Below, one piece after another: positions 34,235-42,828 of a DNA stretch of 64,000 bases. The notes under the pieces were generated by a model, which saw only the letters and a list, made by a program, of their open reading frames with translations, was not told where the DNA came from and did not search any database. Source of the stretch: Mangrovibacterium lignilyticum (GTDB lineage: Bacteria; Bacteroidota; Bacteroidia; Bacteroidales; Prolixibacteraceae); contig NZ_WKLH01000006.1 of assembly GCF_010882175.1 (NCBI RefSeq), positions 124,861 to 188,860 of the forward strand. Direction: 5' to 3'. Position numbers and translations under genes: made by a program. Numbering within the stretch: the stretch's first letter is position 1; the number at the start of each line of letters is the position of its first letter.

Positions 34235-35992
34235 ATGTACAGAACGCACACCTGTGGTGAACTTCGACTGGAACACCAGGGAAAAGAGACTACTCTGGCT
34301 GGCTGGGTGCAGCGAAAACGTGAATTAGGCGGAATGACCTTTGTGGACTTACGCGACCGTTTTGGCATCACTCAGTTGGTTTTCAATGAAAATTCGTCTA
34401 ACGAGTTGAAAGAAAATGTCAAAAAACTGGGTCGTGAATTTGTCATTCAGGTTGTTGGTACCGTCCTCGAACGAAGCAGCAAAAATAAAAACATCCCAAC
34501 CGGGGACATTGAAATTGAAGTAAGCAAACTAACCATATTGAGCACGTCCGCCGTACCTCCTTTCACGATTGAAGATGAAAGTGACGGTGGAGATGATATT
34601 CGGATGAAATACCGTTACCTGGATTTGCGACGGAACCCGGTTCGCGAAAACCTCATTTTGCGGTCGAAAATGGCTCATGAAATTCGTTCATTCCTGAATG
34701 ACCGCGAATTTATTGAAACAGAAACACCTGTTTTAATGAAGTCGACTCCGGAAGGTGCCCGCGACTTTGTGGTTCCATCCCGCATGAACCCAGGCGAGTT
34801 TTATGCCCTTCCGCAATCACCACAAATCTTCAAACAATTGCTGATGGTAGCCGGTTTCGACCGCTATTACCAAATTGTAAAATGTTTCCGCGATGAAGAT
34901 TTACGGGCCGATCGTCAACCTGAATTCACCCAAATCGACTGCGAAATGTCGTTTGTGGAGCAAGAAGATGTATTGAACTTGTTTGAAGGCATGACGAAGC
35001 ATCTCTTCAAAAACACAAAAAATATTGATGTTGACGATTTCGTTCGGATGCCTTATGCTGAAGCGATGGCAAAATACGGATCAGACAAACCGGACATTCG
35101 TTTCGAGATGCTAATTAATGACATCAGTGAGGATGTAAAAGGAAAAGACTTTAAAGTTTTTGACGAAGCTGAATTTGTTGGTGCAATTTGTGCCAAAGGA
35201 TGTAGCGAATATACCCGCAAACAACTGGACGCCTTGACCAATTGGGTGAAACGCCCGCAAATTGGTGCCAAAGGCATGGTGTACCTGAAATACAATACTG
35301 ATGGCAGCCTCAAGTCATCTGTCGATAAATTCTACGGTGAAGAAGACCTGCAAAAGTGGGTTGACACCTGTGGAGCCGAAGCGGGCGACTTGATTTTGGT
35401 TCTCTCAGGCGACCAGGAAAAAACCTTAAAAGCACTGGGCGAATTACGTTTGGAAATGGCTAACCAGTTAGGATTGCGTGACAAAGACACCTTTAAACCG
35501 TTGTGGGTAGTCGATTTTCCATTGTTGGAATGGGATGAGGAAAGCCAACGCTATTACGCGATGCACCACCCATTTACAGCTCCAAAACCGGAAGATATCC
35601 CCTTGTTAGAAACCGATCCGGGCAAAGTACGCGCCAATGCGTACGACCTGGTCATTAACGGTGTCGAAATTGGTGGAGGGTCTGTTCGTATTTTTAACTC
35701 CGAACTTCAATCTAAAATGTTCGATTTGCTGGGCTTCACGAAAGAATCAGCCGAAGCGCAATTCGGCTTCCTAATGAGCGCCTTTAAATACGGAGCACCA
35801 CCGCATGCCGGTATCGCATTCGGCTTCGATCGTTTGGTCTCCTTATTCGCAGGATTAGACAGTATTCGCGACACCATTGCTTTCCCGAAGAACAATTCCG
35901 GAAGAGACGTAATGAACGATGCTCCCTCGCCAATTGCTGATGCACAATTAGACGAATTGCAGATCAAAATAGACTTAAAGGAGACCAAATAA
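34235..35992 (+). CDS. aspS: Aspartyl-tRNA synthetase
   Basis: Class II synthetase charging tRNA-Asp (bacterial type, with GAD insertion). The 585-residue product starts [25 protein letters not shown], an OB-fold anticodon-binding domain. It carries motif 2 [20 protein letters not shown] and motif 3 [15 protein letters not shown]. The frame is open back to 33977, but the extra 86 codons overlap tadA and the divergent promoters and are not family-like, so I place the start at 34235. Confidence 0.96.
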   Translation: MYRTHTCGELRLEHQGKETTLAGWVQRKRELGGMTFVDLRDRFGITQLVFNENSSNELKENVKKLGREFVIQVVGTVLERSSKNKNIPTGDIEIEVSKLTILSTSAVPPFTIEDESDGGDDIRMKYRYLDLRRNPVRENLILRSKMAHEIRSFLNDREFIETETPVLMKSTPEGARDFVVPSRMNPGEFYALPQSPQIFKQLLMVAGFDRYYQIVKCFRDEDLRADRQPEFTQIDCEMSFVEQEDVLNLFEGMTKHLFKNTKNIDVDDFVRMPYAEAMAKYGSDKPDIRFEMLINDISEDVKGKDFKVFDEAEFVGAICAKGCSEYTRKQLDALTNWVKRPQIGAKGMVYLKYNTDGSLKSSVDKFYGEEDLQKWVDTCGAEAGDLILVLSGDQEKTLKALGELRLEMANQLGLRDKDTFKPLWVVDFPLLEWDEESQRYYAMHHPFTAPKPEDIPLLETDPGKVRANAYDLVINGVEIGGGSVRIFNSELQSKMFDLLGFTKESAEAQFGFLMSAFKYGAPPHAGIAFGFDRLVSLFAGLDSIRDTIAFPKNNSGRDVMNDAPSPIADAQLDELQIKIDLKETK

Positions 35993-36036
35993 TGGTCTGC
36001 CAACCAGGATTGAAACCTTGGTAACAATAAGACATA

Positions 36037-36069
36037 AAAGGGCTTTAACTTCCGGGTTAAAGCCCTTTT
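36037..36069 (+). terminator. Intrinsic terminator after aspS
   Basis: Thirteen-base-pair perfect stem AAAGGGCTTTAAC / GTTAAAGCCCTTT with a 6-nt loop and a short T-run. Confidence 0.88.
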
Positions 36070-36129
36070 CGTATATCCCAATTGACATACTGCAAGGACT
36101 CGGAAAGCGATCAATAAGTCACCGCAAGA

Positions 36130-36216
36130 GAAAGGTCGGGTTCTCCGACCGAAAAGGTCACGACCTTTTAGCAAAACGCTCCCTACCTTTTTAGTAAAAG
36201 GTAGGGAGCGTTTTTT
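36130..36216 (+). other. Hairpin cluster ending in a strong terminator (possible small RNA 3' end)
   Basis: Three successive stems: GGTCGG/CCGACC (36134-36150), AAAAGGTC/GACCTTTT (36152-36169, very tight loop), and a long one, AAAACGCTCCCTACCTTT paired with its complement (36173-36210) followed by TTTTTT. The last is a bidirectional-looking intrinsic terminator and may end the cupin gene on the minus strand. As aspS already has a terminator at 36037, the cluster could also be the end of a short RNA starting near 36075. No perfect promoter seen. Confidence 0.5.
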
Positions 36217-36295
36217 AATATCCTCCCGTTGTTCTTTTTTAAAGCCGCGTATCTCTTCAATGAGTCGTTCCGCCTACGTCCCCTGCCACGCGTTG

Positions 36296-36640
36296 CTATT
36301 TCAGAAAATCTTCGCGAATTGGGTTGAAACTATCGACCAACCGCGCTGTCGGAGTCAACAACTGAATGGTGTGCTTCTTCCCTGAAGGAACACCGAACAT
36401 ATCACCGGCTTTTAGTTTTACAGGCTCTTCATCTTCACAAAAAAACAAGACTTCACCCGCTGCAATATAAGAGGTCTGTTCGTGCGGGTGACTATGCGGT
36501 GGCTCTGGTTCTTCCCAGGGACCATCCGTAAAGTCAATCAGTACGGTCATCAGATTTTTAGTGTGAATAATTTTACGCTCTAAACCTTCTCTAACGGTGA
36601 AATAGGGAGTTTGATCAAAAATAAGACTTGCCATATTCAT
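36296..36640 (-). CDS. Cupin-domain protein
   Basis: A 114-residue single-domain cupin. Motif 1 appears as PPHSHPHEQTSYIAAGEVLFF (two His plus the E/Q region) and motif 2 as GDMFGVPSGKKHTIQLL, so a metal site is likely intact. Substrate unknown. The start may be M1 (36640) or M3. It stands alone between the hairpin cluster and the ExbD operon. Confidence 0.8.
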   Translation of the reverse strand: MNMASLIFDQTPYFTVREGLERKIIHTKNLMTVLIDFTDGPWEEPEPPHSHPHEQTSYIAAGEVLFFCEDEEPVKLKAGDMFGVPSGKKHTIQLLTPTARLVDSFNPIREDFLK

Positions 36641-36651
36641 TCAGATTAAAA

Positions 36652-36681
36652 ATAAAAAAGGGAAACTAAAACTAGTTTCCC
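36652..36681 (-). terminator. Terminator of the ExbB/ExbD operon
   Basis: Nine-base-pair perfect stem GGGAAACTA / TAGTTTCCC with a 4-nt loop; on the minus strand it is followed by a T-run (36659-36652). It lies 22 bp past the last ExbD gene. Confidence 0.85.
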
Positions 36682-36703
36682 TCTCAAAATATATTATTTC
36701 AGA

Positions 36704-37177
36704 CTACTCTACAGCTGAGCTCTTACGAGACGAGTAATTGATGTGCAAAGCCGAAGCTCTACGCAACTCTTGTTTGATATCAGTAACGATACCCATTTTT
36801 GTAAACTCGTCTACTTTCAGAGATGTAATCATCATAGGGACCTCTGCTTCATCACGCGCTTCGCGCTCTGCAGTGATATAATCAATTATATCAGACGCTT
36901 GAGCGAATTGATCGTTAAGCTGAATACGAGGTTCAGATCCGAATATTCCTTGGTATTGCTTTATAGGTGTTCCCACGTAAATATAGCTTACCAATGATTT
37001 CTTTTCCAATTTAGAGAGTTCTGTTGCTTCAGGAATATGAACCTGAACCATCAGAGTTACCTCCCTCATAGTTGTACTAACCATGAAGAAGAACAGCAAC
37101 ATGAATACAATATCAGGCAATGAAGCCGTTGAAATTGGAGGTAATTCATTAGAATCGTTTTTTCTAAACTTTGACAT
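36704..37177 (-). CDS. Biopolymer transport protein ExbD (second copy)
   Basis: Stator component of a TonB/Tol-type proton-driven motor. The 157-residue product has a short cytoplasmic tail, one membrane helix (about residues 23-38) with the proton-path Asp22 in SLPDIVFMLLFFFMV, and a periplasmic domain. It starts 2 bp after the first ExbD gene. The two ExbDs differ clearly in their periplasmic parts, so they probably form distinct or mixed complexes with the one ExbB. Confidence 0.9.
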   Translation of the reverse strand: MSKFRKNDSNELPPISTASLPDIVFMLLFFFMVSTTMREVTLMVQVHIPEATELSKLEKKSLVSYIYVGTPIKQYQGIFGSEPRIQLNDQFAQASDIIDYITAEREARDEAEVPMMITSLKVDEFTKMGIVTDIKQELRRASALHINYSSRKSSAVE

Positions 37178-37179
37178 TT

Positions 37180-37758
37180 CTATCGTCCTCCCACTTTTTT
37201 AGGTTCAGCTTCAGAGATCTTAGACGGATAAATTTCTTTGATCGCGTCTTGTTGATCACTCTCGAGTCTATCAAAACTCTTACCGAATTTTTGATTTGCA
37301 GTTTCTTCTCTCAATTCATTGATGGCAGCAACCAACTCGTTTTGTACAGCGATATAGGTTCCATAAGAGGTACCTACGTCATTTCTAAGTGATATAACAC
37401 CTTTAGTAATTCCAACTTCACCGAAATAAGGCACTTGTTTCATTGTCTTTTCAGGCAAATTCTCAGAATTATTCGGGTTAGCCATAAATTCCTTGGCTTT
37501 ATCACGAAGATCTTTGACATCCGTCCAGTCACCTTCAACCAATAACTGGTCTTGTGCGTTAACCAAAACAACAAATACGTTACGTTCCTTAATCGGAGGT
37601 GTATCATCGTCGATTTGATCTTCTGGTGGCATTGGAGGAAGTCTGCGTTCCAAACCGCTGTCAACATCCATCGTGGTCGTTACCAGGAAAAAGATGAGCA
37701 ACATGAAGGCGATATCCGCCAAAGATGATGCTGGTATTTCGGGAACTTTTCTTGCCAT
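37180..37758 (-). CDS. Biopolymer transport protein ExbD (first copy)
   Basis: A 192-residue ExbD/TolR-family protein: Asp15 in SSLADIAFMLLIFFLVTTT marks the membrane helix with the conserved proton-carrying aspartate. The periplasmic domain is longer than in the second copy, with a polar linker (ERRLPPMPPEDQIDDDTPP). Part of the four-gene minus-strand operon 39088-36704. Confidence 0.9.
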   Translation of the reverse strand: MARKVPEIPASSLADIAFMLLIFFLVTTTMDVDSGLERRLPPMPPEDQIDDDTPPIKERNVFVVLVNAQDQLLVEGDWTDVKDLRDKAKEFMANPNNSENLPEKTMKQVPYFGEVGITKGVISLRNDVGTSYGTYIAVQNELVAAINELREETANQKFGKSFDRLESDQQDAIKEIYPSKISEAEPKKVGGR

Positions 37759-37793
37759 AATTAAACTTTTCCTGAGTTAAAATCCACGATAAA

Positions 37794-38249
37794 TTATTTA
37801 AAAATACGAGATACTGCTGAAACGGCAATTGCAACAATTGCCAGGAACAACAGAATGTAGGTTGCATACAAGGTAGTACCAATCCATTTCGAAATGGTTG
37901 TTGTTAAGCTACCATCAGCTACGTATTTATCAACGCCATAAAATTCAGGGATTGAACCAGAGGCAATGACATAAGCCAAGCCAAGCACAACGCCTGCAAA
38001 TACTAAGGCGACTAAACCCTTTTTAGCAGCAGCTTTATCAGTAAATGTATGAATTAATGCAAATACAACTGCAACGATAGTACCAGCTCCGAGCAACAAA
38101 TAAGACCATGTCAAATTTGTGTTAATCCATGCACCCATGGTAGAGTCAGCTTTATCGTCGCTAAGATTCATCATCAAAGACACAACCAAAATAGCTGAAA
38201 CTGCCAAAAGTACCCACAATAAAATGCTTAATACTTTTTCAGACTTCAT
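37794..38249 (-). CDS. Membrane protein between ExbB and ExbD, unknown function
   Basis: A 151-residue protein with about four predicted membrane segments (near residues 8-28, 45-66, 75-98 and 125-147). It has no motif I recognise. It occupies the fixed slot between exbB and exbD in this operon, which I recall also holding an unannotated membrane protein in other Bacteroidota. A structural or regulatory role in the motor is inference. Confidence 0.75.
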   Translation of the reverse strand: MKSEKVLSILLWVLLAVSAILVVSLMMNLSDDKADSTMGAWINTNLTWSYLLLGAGTIVAVVFALIHTFTDKAAAKKGLVALVFAGVVLGLAYVIASGSIPEFYGVDKYVADGSLTTTISKWIGTTLYATYILLFLAIVAIAVSAVSRIFK

Positions 38250-38257
38250 AGTTTCGA

Positions 38258-39088
38258 TTATTTTTTAAGGTTGTGTTTTACCAAGATATCAATCAAAGAG
38301 ATAGAAGCATCTTCCATACTATTAATGATTGAATCGATTTTTGCAAGACAATAGTTATAGAAGATCTGCAGAATCATCGCAACAACAAGACCAGATACTG
38401 TTGTAATCAATGCCACTTTAATACCACCAGCAACCAACGCAGGGCTAATGTCACCAGCTACTTCAATCGCGTCGAAAGCGTCGATCATACCGATTACTGT
38501 ACCCATGAAACCTAACATAGGAGCCAAAGCGATAAACAGTGCTAACCAGCTTAAACCTTTTTCAAGCAAACCTGCTTGTACACCACCGTAAGCAACGACA
38601 GTTTTTTCAACTACATCAATACCTTCTCCCGAACGGTCCAAACCTTGGTAGAAAATACCTGCAACCGGTCCACGAGTATTGCGGCAAACTTCTTTTGCTG
38701 CTTCAATACCACCTGTAGCCAATGCATCTTCAACTTTCAATAAAAGTTTCTTGTTATTACTTGTTGCAAGGTTCAAGTAAATAACTCTTTCCAACGCCAT
38801 TGCAAGACCCAAAATCAAACAGATTAATACGAATGCCATGAATCCGGCACCCCCTTCGATAAACTTTTGTTTCAACTGGCTGTGTAAAGTTTGACCTTCT
38901 TCAGCAGCTGCAGCAGCCTCTTCTTCAGCATCAGCTGTATTAACTGCCGGTGCAGTTTCCTGTGCAGCTGCAACTTCAGTCGAGTCAGCTTCGGTTTGAT
39001 CCTGAGCTACGGCATTGTTCGACGCTCCAATATAAAGCATCCCAAATACTGCTATAAACGCAAATAGTTTTTTCATCATTGGTTTCAA
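38258..39088 (-). CDS. ExbB/TolQ/MotA-family proton channel with signal and Ala/Glu-rich N-terminus
   Basis: Proton-channel subunit that with ExbD drives TonB-dependent outer-membrane transport. The 276-residue product starts with a signal-like helix (LFAFIAVFGMLYIGASNNAVAQ). An unusual Ala/Glu-rich stretch follows (about residues 33-65), then the three ExbB helices: FMAFVLICLILGLAMALERVIYL, WLALFIALAPMLGFMGTVIGMIDAF (the TolQ/ExbB signature) and GIKVALITTVSGLVVAMILQIFYN. First gene of the operon. Confidence 0.93.
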   Translation of the reverse strand: MKPMMKKLFAFIAVFGMLYIGASNNAVAQDQTEADSTEVAAAQETAPAVNTADAEEEAAAAAEEGQTLHSQLKQKFIEGGAGFMAFVLICLILGLAMALERVIYLNLATSNNKKLLLKVEDALATGGIEAAKEVCRNTRGPVAGIFYQGLDRSGEGIDVVEKTVVAYGGVQAGLLEKGLSWLALFIALAPMLGFMGTVIGMIDAFDAIEVAGDISPALVAGGIKVALITTVSGLVVAMILQIFYNYCLAKIDSIINSMEDASISLIDILVKHNLKK

Positions 39089-39219
39089 TTTTAATTAGTA
39101 AATCTCCTTAATTTTTATTTTATACTATTTGATTGATATTCTGTCAGAATTGGAGAACTCCCCACCCTTTCCAAAACATTTCTAAAATCTTTCAAGCTAT
39201 TTTACAAAGAACAAAACGG

Positions 39220-39307
39220 CGGAGAGAGAGGGATTCGAACCCTCGGTACCCTTTTGAGGTACACACGCTTTCCAGGCGTGCCAGTTCAGCCACTCCTGCA
39301 CCTCTCC
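39220..39307 (-). tRNA. tRNA-Ser (anticodon GGA)
   Basis: On the minus strand the 88-nt sequence folds into a class II tRNA. The acceptor stem is GGAGAGG with TCTCTCC, the anticodon stem-loop CACGC-CTGGAAA-GCGTG gives anticodon GGA (codons UCC/UCU), a long variable arm GTACC...GGTAC is present, and the T arm is GAGGG-TTCGAAT-CCCTC. Discriminator G is followed by CC and then G, so the terminal CCA is not fully encoded. The long variable arm confirms serine. Confidence 0.96.
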
Positions 39308-39367
39308 AAGATCCGGCTCCTGTAAATTCGGGCTGCAAATTACAAAAAAATCGGGAAAAAAAAATAA

Positions 39368-40417
39368 CTACTCACTTATTTCACCGCTCATGCTTTTATT
39401 CATATAAAGCTTTATATCATCCTCGCTTAAACCCTGTCCAAGCAAAAACATTAATTTGGTCACGGCGGCTTCTGTAGTCATATCTTTTCCGCTGATAACT
39501 CCTGAATTCAGAAGTTCTTTACTCGTTTGATAATGTCCCATCTTGACAGCCCCCCCTTCACACTGTGTTACAGTGACAATAAGGATTCGCAAACGAGCTG
39601 CCTTCTTGATCAACCTAGTGAACCAAGGTGCAGTTGGGACATTGCCTGCTCCATAAGCTTCCAATACAATTCCCCGTAGGCCGGGTATATTGATGACGCT
39701 CTCAAAAACAGCTTTACTAATTCCAGGAAAAATTTTTAAAACCACCACATTTTCATCAAATGCGGAATTTACATTTAAAATTCCTTTTTTTCCGGAGTAG
39801 AAAATATTCTCGTAAAAATACTTGATATCAACACCAGCTTTAGCCAACAACGGATAATTTGTTGAATTAAATGCGCTGAAGTGATCGGCATGGCGTTTCT
39901 TGGTCCGGTTGCCACGCATCAATTTAAAATCGAAATAAATACTCACTTCCGGTACAACGGGCATTCCGTTTTGCTTGGCAGCAGCAATTTCGATTGAAGT
40001 AATCAGGTTTTCTTTACCATCGGTTCTCAAAATACCAATCGGCAACTGTGATCCGGTTAAAACAACAGGTTTATCCAGGTTTTCGAGCATATAGCTCAAG
40101 GCTGATGCGGTATAAGCCATGGTATCAGTTCCATGCAAAACAACAAATCCATCAAAACGACTGTAATTCGCATGAATGATTTTTGCCAGCTTGGTCCACT
40201 TTTTAGGTGTCATATCAGAGGAGTCGATCGGCGGATTAAATGTAAGCGATTCCAAATGATATCCCAAGCGGTTCAATTCCGGAACTTCATCCAGAATTTG
40301 ATCAAACTTCACAGGGTTTAAAGCACCTCCTTCTTTTTGTACCATACCAATAGTCCCACCGGTATAAATAATTAAGATCGAAGGTACTTGCTTGTTCATA
40401 GGGCTAATGAGCATCAA
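39368..40417 (-). CDS. ansA: L-asparaginase, type I
   Basis: Hydrolyses asparagine to aspartate and ammonia. The 349-residue product has the N-terminal catalytic Thr motif IYTGGTIGM and the second motif VVLHGTDTMAYTASAL with the Thr-Asp pair, then PVVLTGSQLPIG. There is no signal peptide, so it is cytoplasmic and of the type I class. The start may be M7 (40399). It begins 9 bp after tatD, so the two form an operon. Confidence 0.92.
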   Translation of the reverse strand: MMLISPMNKQVPSILIIYTGGTIGMVQKEGGALNPVKFDQILDEVPELNRLGYHLESLTFNPPIDSSDMTPKKWTKLAKIIHANYSRFDGFVVLHGTDTMAYTASALSYMLENLDKPVVLTGSQLPIGILRTDGKENLITSIEIAAAKQNGMPVVPEVSIYFDFKLMRGNRTKKRHADHFSAFNSTNYPLLAKAGVDIKYFYENIFYSGKKGILNVNSAFDENVVVLKIFPGISKAVFESVINIPGLRGIVLEAYGAGNVPTAPWFTRLIKKAARLRILIVTVTQCEGGAVKMGHYQTSKELLNSGVISGKDMTTEAAVTKLMFLLGQGLSEDDIKLYMNKSMSGEISE

Positions 40418-40426
40418 GTATAATTT

Positions 40427-41191
40427 TCAAATTCGAAACAGACTTTCTGCGTTTTGGGTTGATTGTTTGGCCAGGTCGTGAACGCTGATGTGGTGTAACT
40501 CAGCAACCTTCCGGGCAACATAAATCAAGTAGGAACTTTCATTACGTTTTCCCCGAAAAGGAACAGGAGTCAAATATGGGGCATCTGTTTCTAAAATTAT
40601 ATGAGAAGGGTCAACCTTTTCAATAACTTTATCCATTCCGCTATTTTTAAACGTTACAACGCCATTCACACCTAATTTAAACCCCAGATCAATGACCTGT
40701 TGCGCTTGCTCCAAAGAGCCCGAAAAACTATGAAAGACTCCCTGCAGGCCTGGTTCATGCTCTTCCCGCAAAACAGTCATCACTTCATCGAAAGATTCCC
40801 GAAAATGAATTACAATAGGCAAGTCATACTTCTTCGCCATTCGTATTTGCCGCCTAAACGCATCGGTCTGTTCTTTCACAAATGTCTTATCCCAATATAA
40901 ATCGATACCGATTTCGCCAATACCATAAAACTTACTTTTCTGCAGCCAGAACTCGACCAACTGAAGCTCTTCTTCGTAGTCTTCATTAACGGAAGTGGGA
41001 TGAAGCCCCATCAGCGGGTAGCAAATTTGCGGGTACTGCGCGGTAAGGTCTAAAACCTTCTTAACCGTTGAGCTGTCTATATTTGGAAGTACGATCTTTC
41101 GGACTTCATTCTCGTAGGCACGTTGAATGACTTCAGCAATATCATCTGAAAAATCTTCCGTATAAATGTGCGAATGTGTATCGATTAGCAT
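40427..41191 (-). CDS. TatD-family metal-dependent hydrolase
   Basis: TIM-barrel hydrolase of the TatD DNase family, 254 residues. Metal-ligand motifs are IDTHSHIY (H6, H8), GEIGIDLYWD, VIHFRES, VFHSFSG and ETDAPYLTPVPFRGK, all in family positions. TatD proteins act as 3'-5' exonucleases or related hydrolases. Upstream gene of the asparaginase operon. Confidence 0.93.
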   Translation of the reverse strand: MLIDTHSHIYTEDFSDDIAEVIQRAYENEVRKIVLPNIDSSTVKKVLDLTAQYPQICYPLMGLHPTSVNEDYEEELQLVEFWLQKSKFYGIGEIGIDLYWDKTFVKEQTDAFRRQIRMAKKYDLPIVIHFRESFDEVMTVLREEHEPGLQGVFHSFSGSLEQAQQVIDLGFKLGVNGVVTFKNSGMDKVIEKVDPSHIILETDAPYLTPVPFRGKRNESSYLIYVARKVAELHHISVHDLAKQSTQNAESLFRI

Positions 41192-41270
41192 TTAAAAGAA
41201 TAATTTAATACAAAGAAAAAAGGAAAAACGGAACCCAATGTGTATCGAATATTATCTTATTACTAATTCA

Positions 41271-41309
41271 TAAAAAACCGACTAAAAAGCATTAAACTTT
41301 CAAGTCGGT
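41271..41309 (-). terminator. Terminator after the NAD-type glutamate dehydrogenase
   Basis: On the minus strand ACCGACT and AGTCGGT enclose a loop with an inner AAAG/CTTT pair and are followed by a T-run. The stem sequence resembles that of the terminator of the neighbouring paralogue at 42787-42813. Confidence 0.75.
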
Positions 41310-41334
41310 CTTCAAATATTTTGTAACAGAAAAA

Positions 41335-42672
41335 TTAAACCACACCTTGCGCTAACATTGCATCAGCAACTTTCACGAAACCACCAACATTAGCACCTTT
41401 AACGTAATTGATCCGGTCGCCATTTCTCCCGTATTTCACACACGTCTCATGAATTTCGCGCATTATAATGTGCAGACGGGCATCCACTTCTTCACGCGTC
41501 CAGTTCAAACGCTGGCTGTTTTGTGTCATCTCAAGACCCGAAACTGCAACTCCACCGGCATTCACCGCTTTACCCGGAGCATAATTAATGTGTGCTGCCA
41601 GGTAATCAACTGCTTCAGCAGTGCAACCCATATTGGATGCTTCTGCTAAAAGGAAACAACCGTTAGCCACCAGCATTTTGGCATCCTCCAAGGCCACTTC
41701 GTTCTGGGTTGCACACGGAATTGCGATGTCTACTTTTTGCTCCCATGGTTTGCGCCCGGCAAAAAACTGTGCACCAAACTCGGCAGCATAAGGCTCGACA
41801 ATATCGTTATTCGTATCCCTTAATTCGAGCATATAATCAATTTTTTCGCCACTGATTCCTTCAGGATCGTAAATATATCCGTCCGGACCGGAGATGGTCA
41901 CCACTTTTCCTCCCAACTCGGTTATTTTTGAAATCGCTCCCCAGGCAACATTGCCGAAACCCGAAACAGCAAACGTTTGTCCCGCGATTTCTTTCCCCAG
42001 GTAATCGAGCATGTGATGCACGAAATAAACAGCACCAAACCCTGTCGCCTCCGGACGAATCAAACTTCCGCCCCAAGCGAGACCTTTACCTGTCAAAACG
42101 CCTGTGAACTCGTTTCTGATTCTTTTATATTGCCCAAAAAGGTAACCGATTTCGCGCCCGCCAACACCAATATCACCGGCAGGAACATCCGTATCCGGTC
42201 CAATATGTCGCTGCAACTCAGTCATAAAACTTTGACAAAAACGCATGATCTCATTATCGGACTTTCCTTTTGGACTGAAATCCGAACCTCCTTTTCCACC
42301 TCCCATCGGCAAAGTGGTCAAACTATTCTTAAAGGTTTGTTCAAAACCTAAGAACTTCAAGATTGAAAGAGTCACAGTCGGGTGAAAACGCAAACCGCCT
42401 TTGTATGGCCCTAAAGCCGAATTAAACTCAATACGGTATCCCCGATTTATTTGAACTTCACCTTTATCATCGACCCACGGCACCCGAAACATAATGACAC
42501 GCTCAGGCTCTACCATGCGTTCCAGTATTTTTGCTTGTTGATATCTGGGATTTTTCTGGTACACGTCCCAAATAGTTTCTACCACTTCCTGTACTGCCTG
42601 ATGAAACTCTGTTTCACCGGGTGTTTTCGCCCGAAGGGCTTGCATAAATTCATTCATATCCGTTCCCATCAC
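41335..42672 (-). CDS. Glutamate dehydrogenase, predicted NAD-type
   Basis: Hexameric GDH of 445 residues interconverting glutamate and 2-oxoglutarate plus ammonia. Catalytic block PMGGGKGGSDF and DVPAGDIGVGGREIGYLFGQYKR are intact. The nucleotide-binding region reads AVSGFGNVAWGAISKITELGGKVVTISGPDGYIYDPEG, nearly the pattern of the NAD-dependent Clostridium symbiosum enzyme (SGPDGYIYDPEG). This suggests NAD use and a catabolic role; it is inference from one loop. The start may be M6 (42657). It lies 156 bp after its paralogue, with its own terminator. Confidence 0.92.
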   Translation of the reverse strand: MMGTDMNEFMQALRAKTPGETEFHQAVQEVVETIWDVYQKNPRYQQAKILERMVEPERVIMFRVPWVDDKGEVQINRGYRIEFNSALGPYKGGLRFHPTVTLSILKFLGFEQTFKNSLTTLPMGGGKGGSDFSPKGKSDNEIMRFCQSFMTELQRHIGPDTDVPAGDIGVGGREIGYLFGQYKRIRNEFTGVLTGKGLAWGGSLIRPEATGFGAVYFVHHMLDYLGKEIAGQTFAVSGFGNVAWGAISKITELGGKVVTISGPDGYIYDPEGISGEKIDYMLELRDTNNDIVEPYAAEFGAQFFAGRKPWEQKVDIAIPCATQNEVALEDAKMLVANGCFLLAEASNMGCTAEAVDYLAAHINYAPGKAVNAGGVAVSGLEMTQNSQRLNWTREEVDARLHIIMREIHETCVKYGRNGDRINYVKGANVGGFVKVADAMLAQGVV

Positions 42673-42786
42673 AATTGAGATTGATTCAAAATGATTGAAA
42701 AATTAAAGTAACAAAGGAAAGGATGAAAACGAAACGAAAAACTGATTTTCAAACAAGTTTCAGGAAAACTACGATGTTTAATAGCA

Positions 42787-42813
42787 ACAAAAAAACCGAC
42801 TTAGAAAGCCGGT
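42787..42813 (-). terminator. Terminator after the NADP-type glutamate dehydrogenase
   Basis: On the minus strand ACCGGCTT / AAGTCGGT (one G-T pair) around a 3-nt loop, followed by seven Ts. Stem and flank (GAAGACCG...) are related to the terminator at 41271-41309. Confidence 0.85.
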
Positions 42814-42828
42814 CTTCTGTTTCCCCAA

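Noticed and set aside
39133-39477. 114-codon plus-strand frame
   Set aside because: It runs across the tRNA-Ser gene on the opposite strand and the end of ansA.
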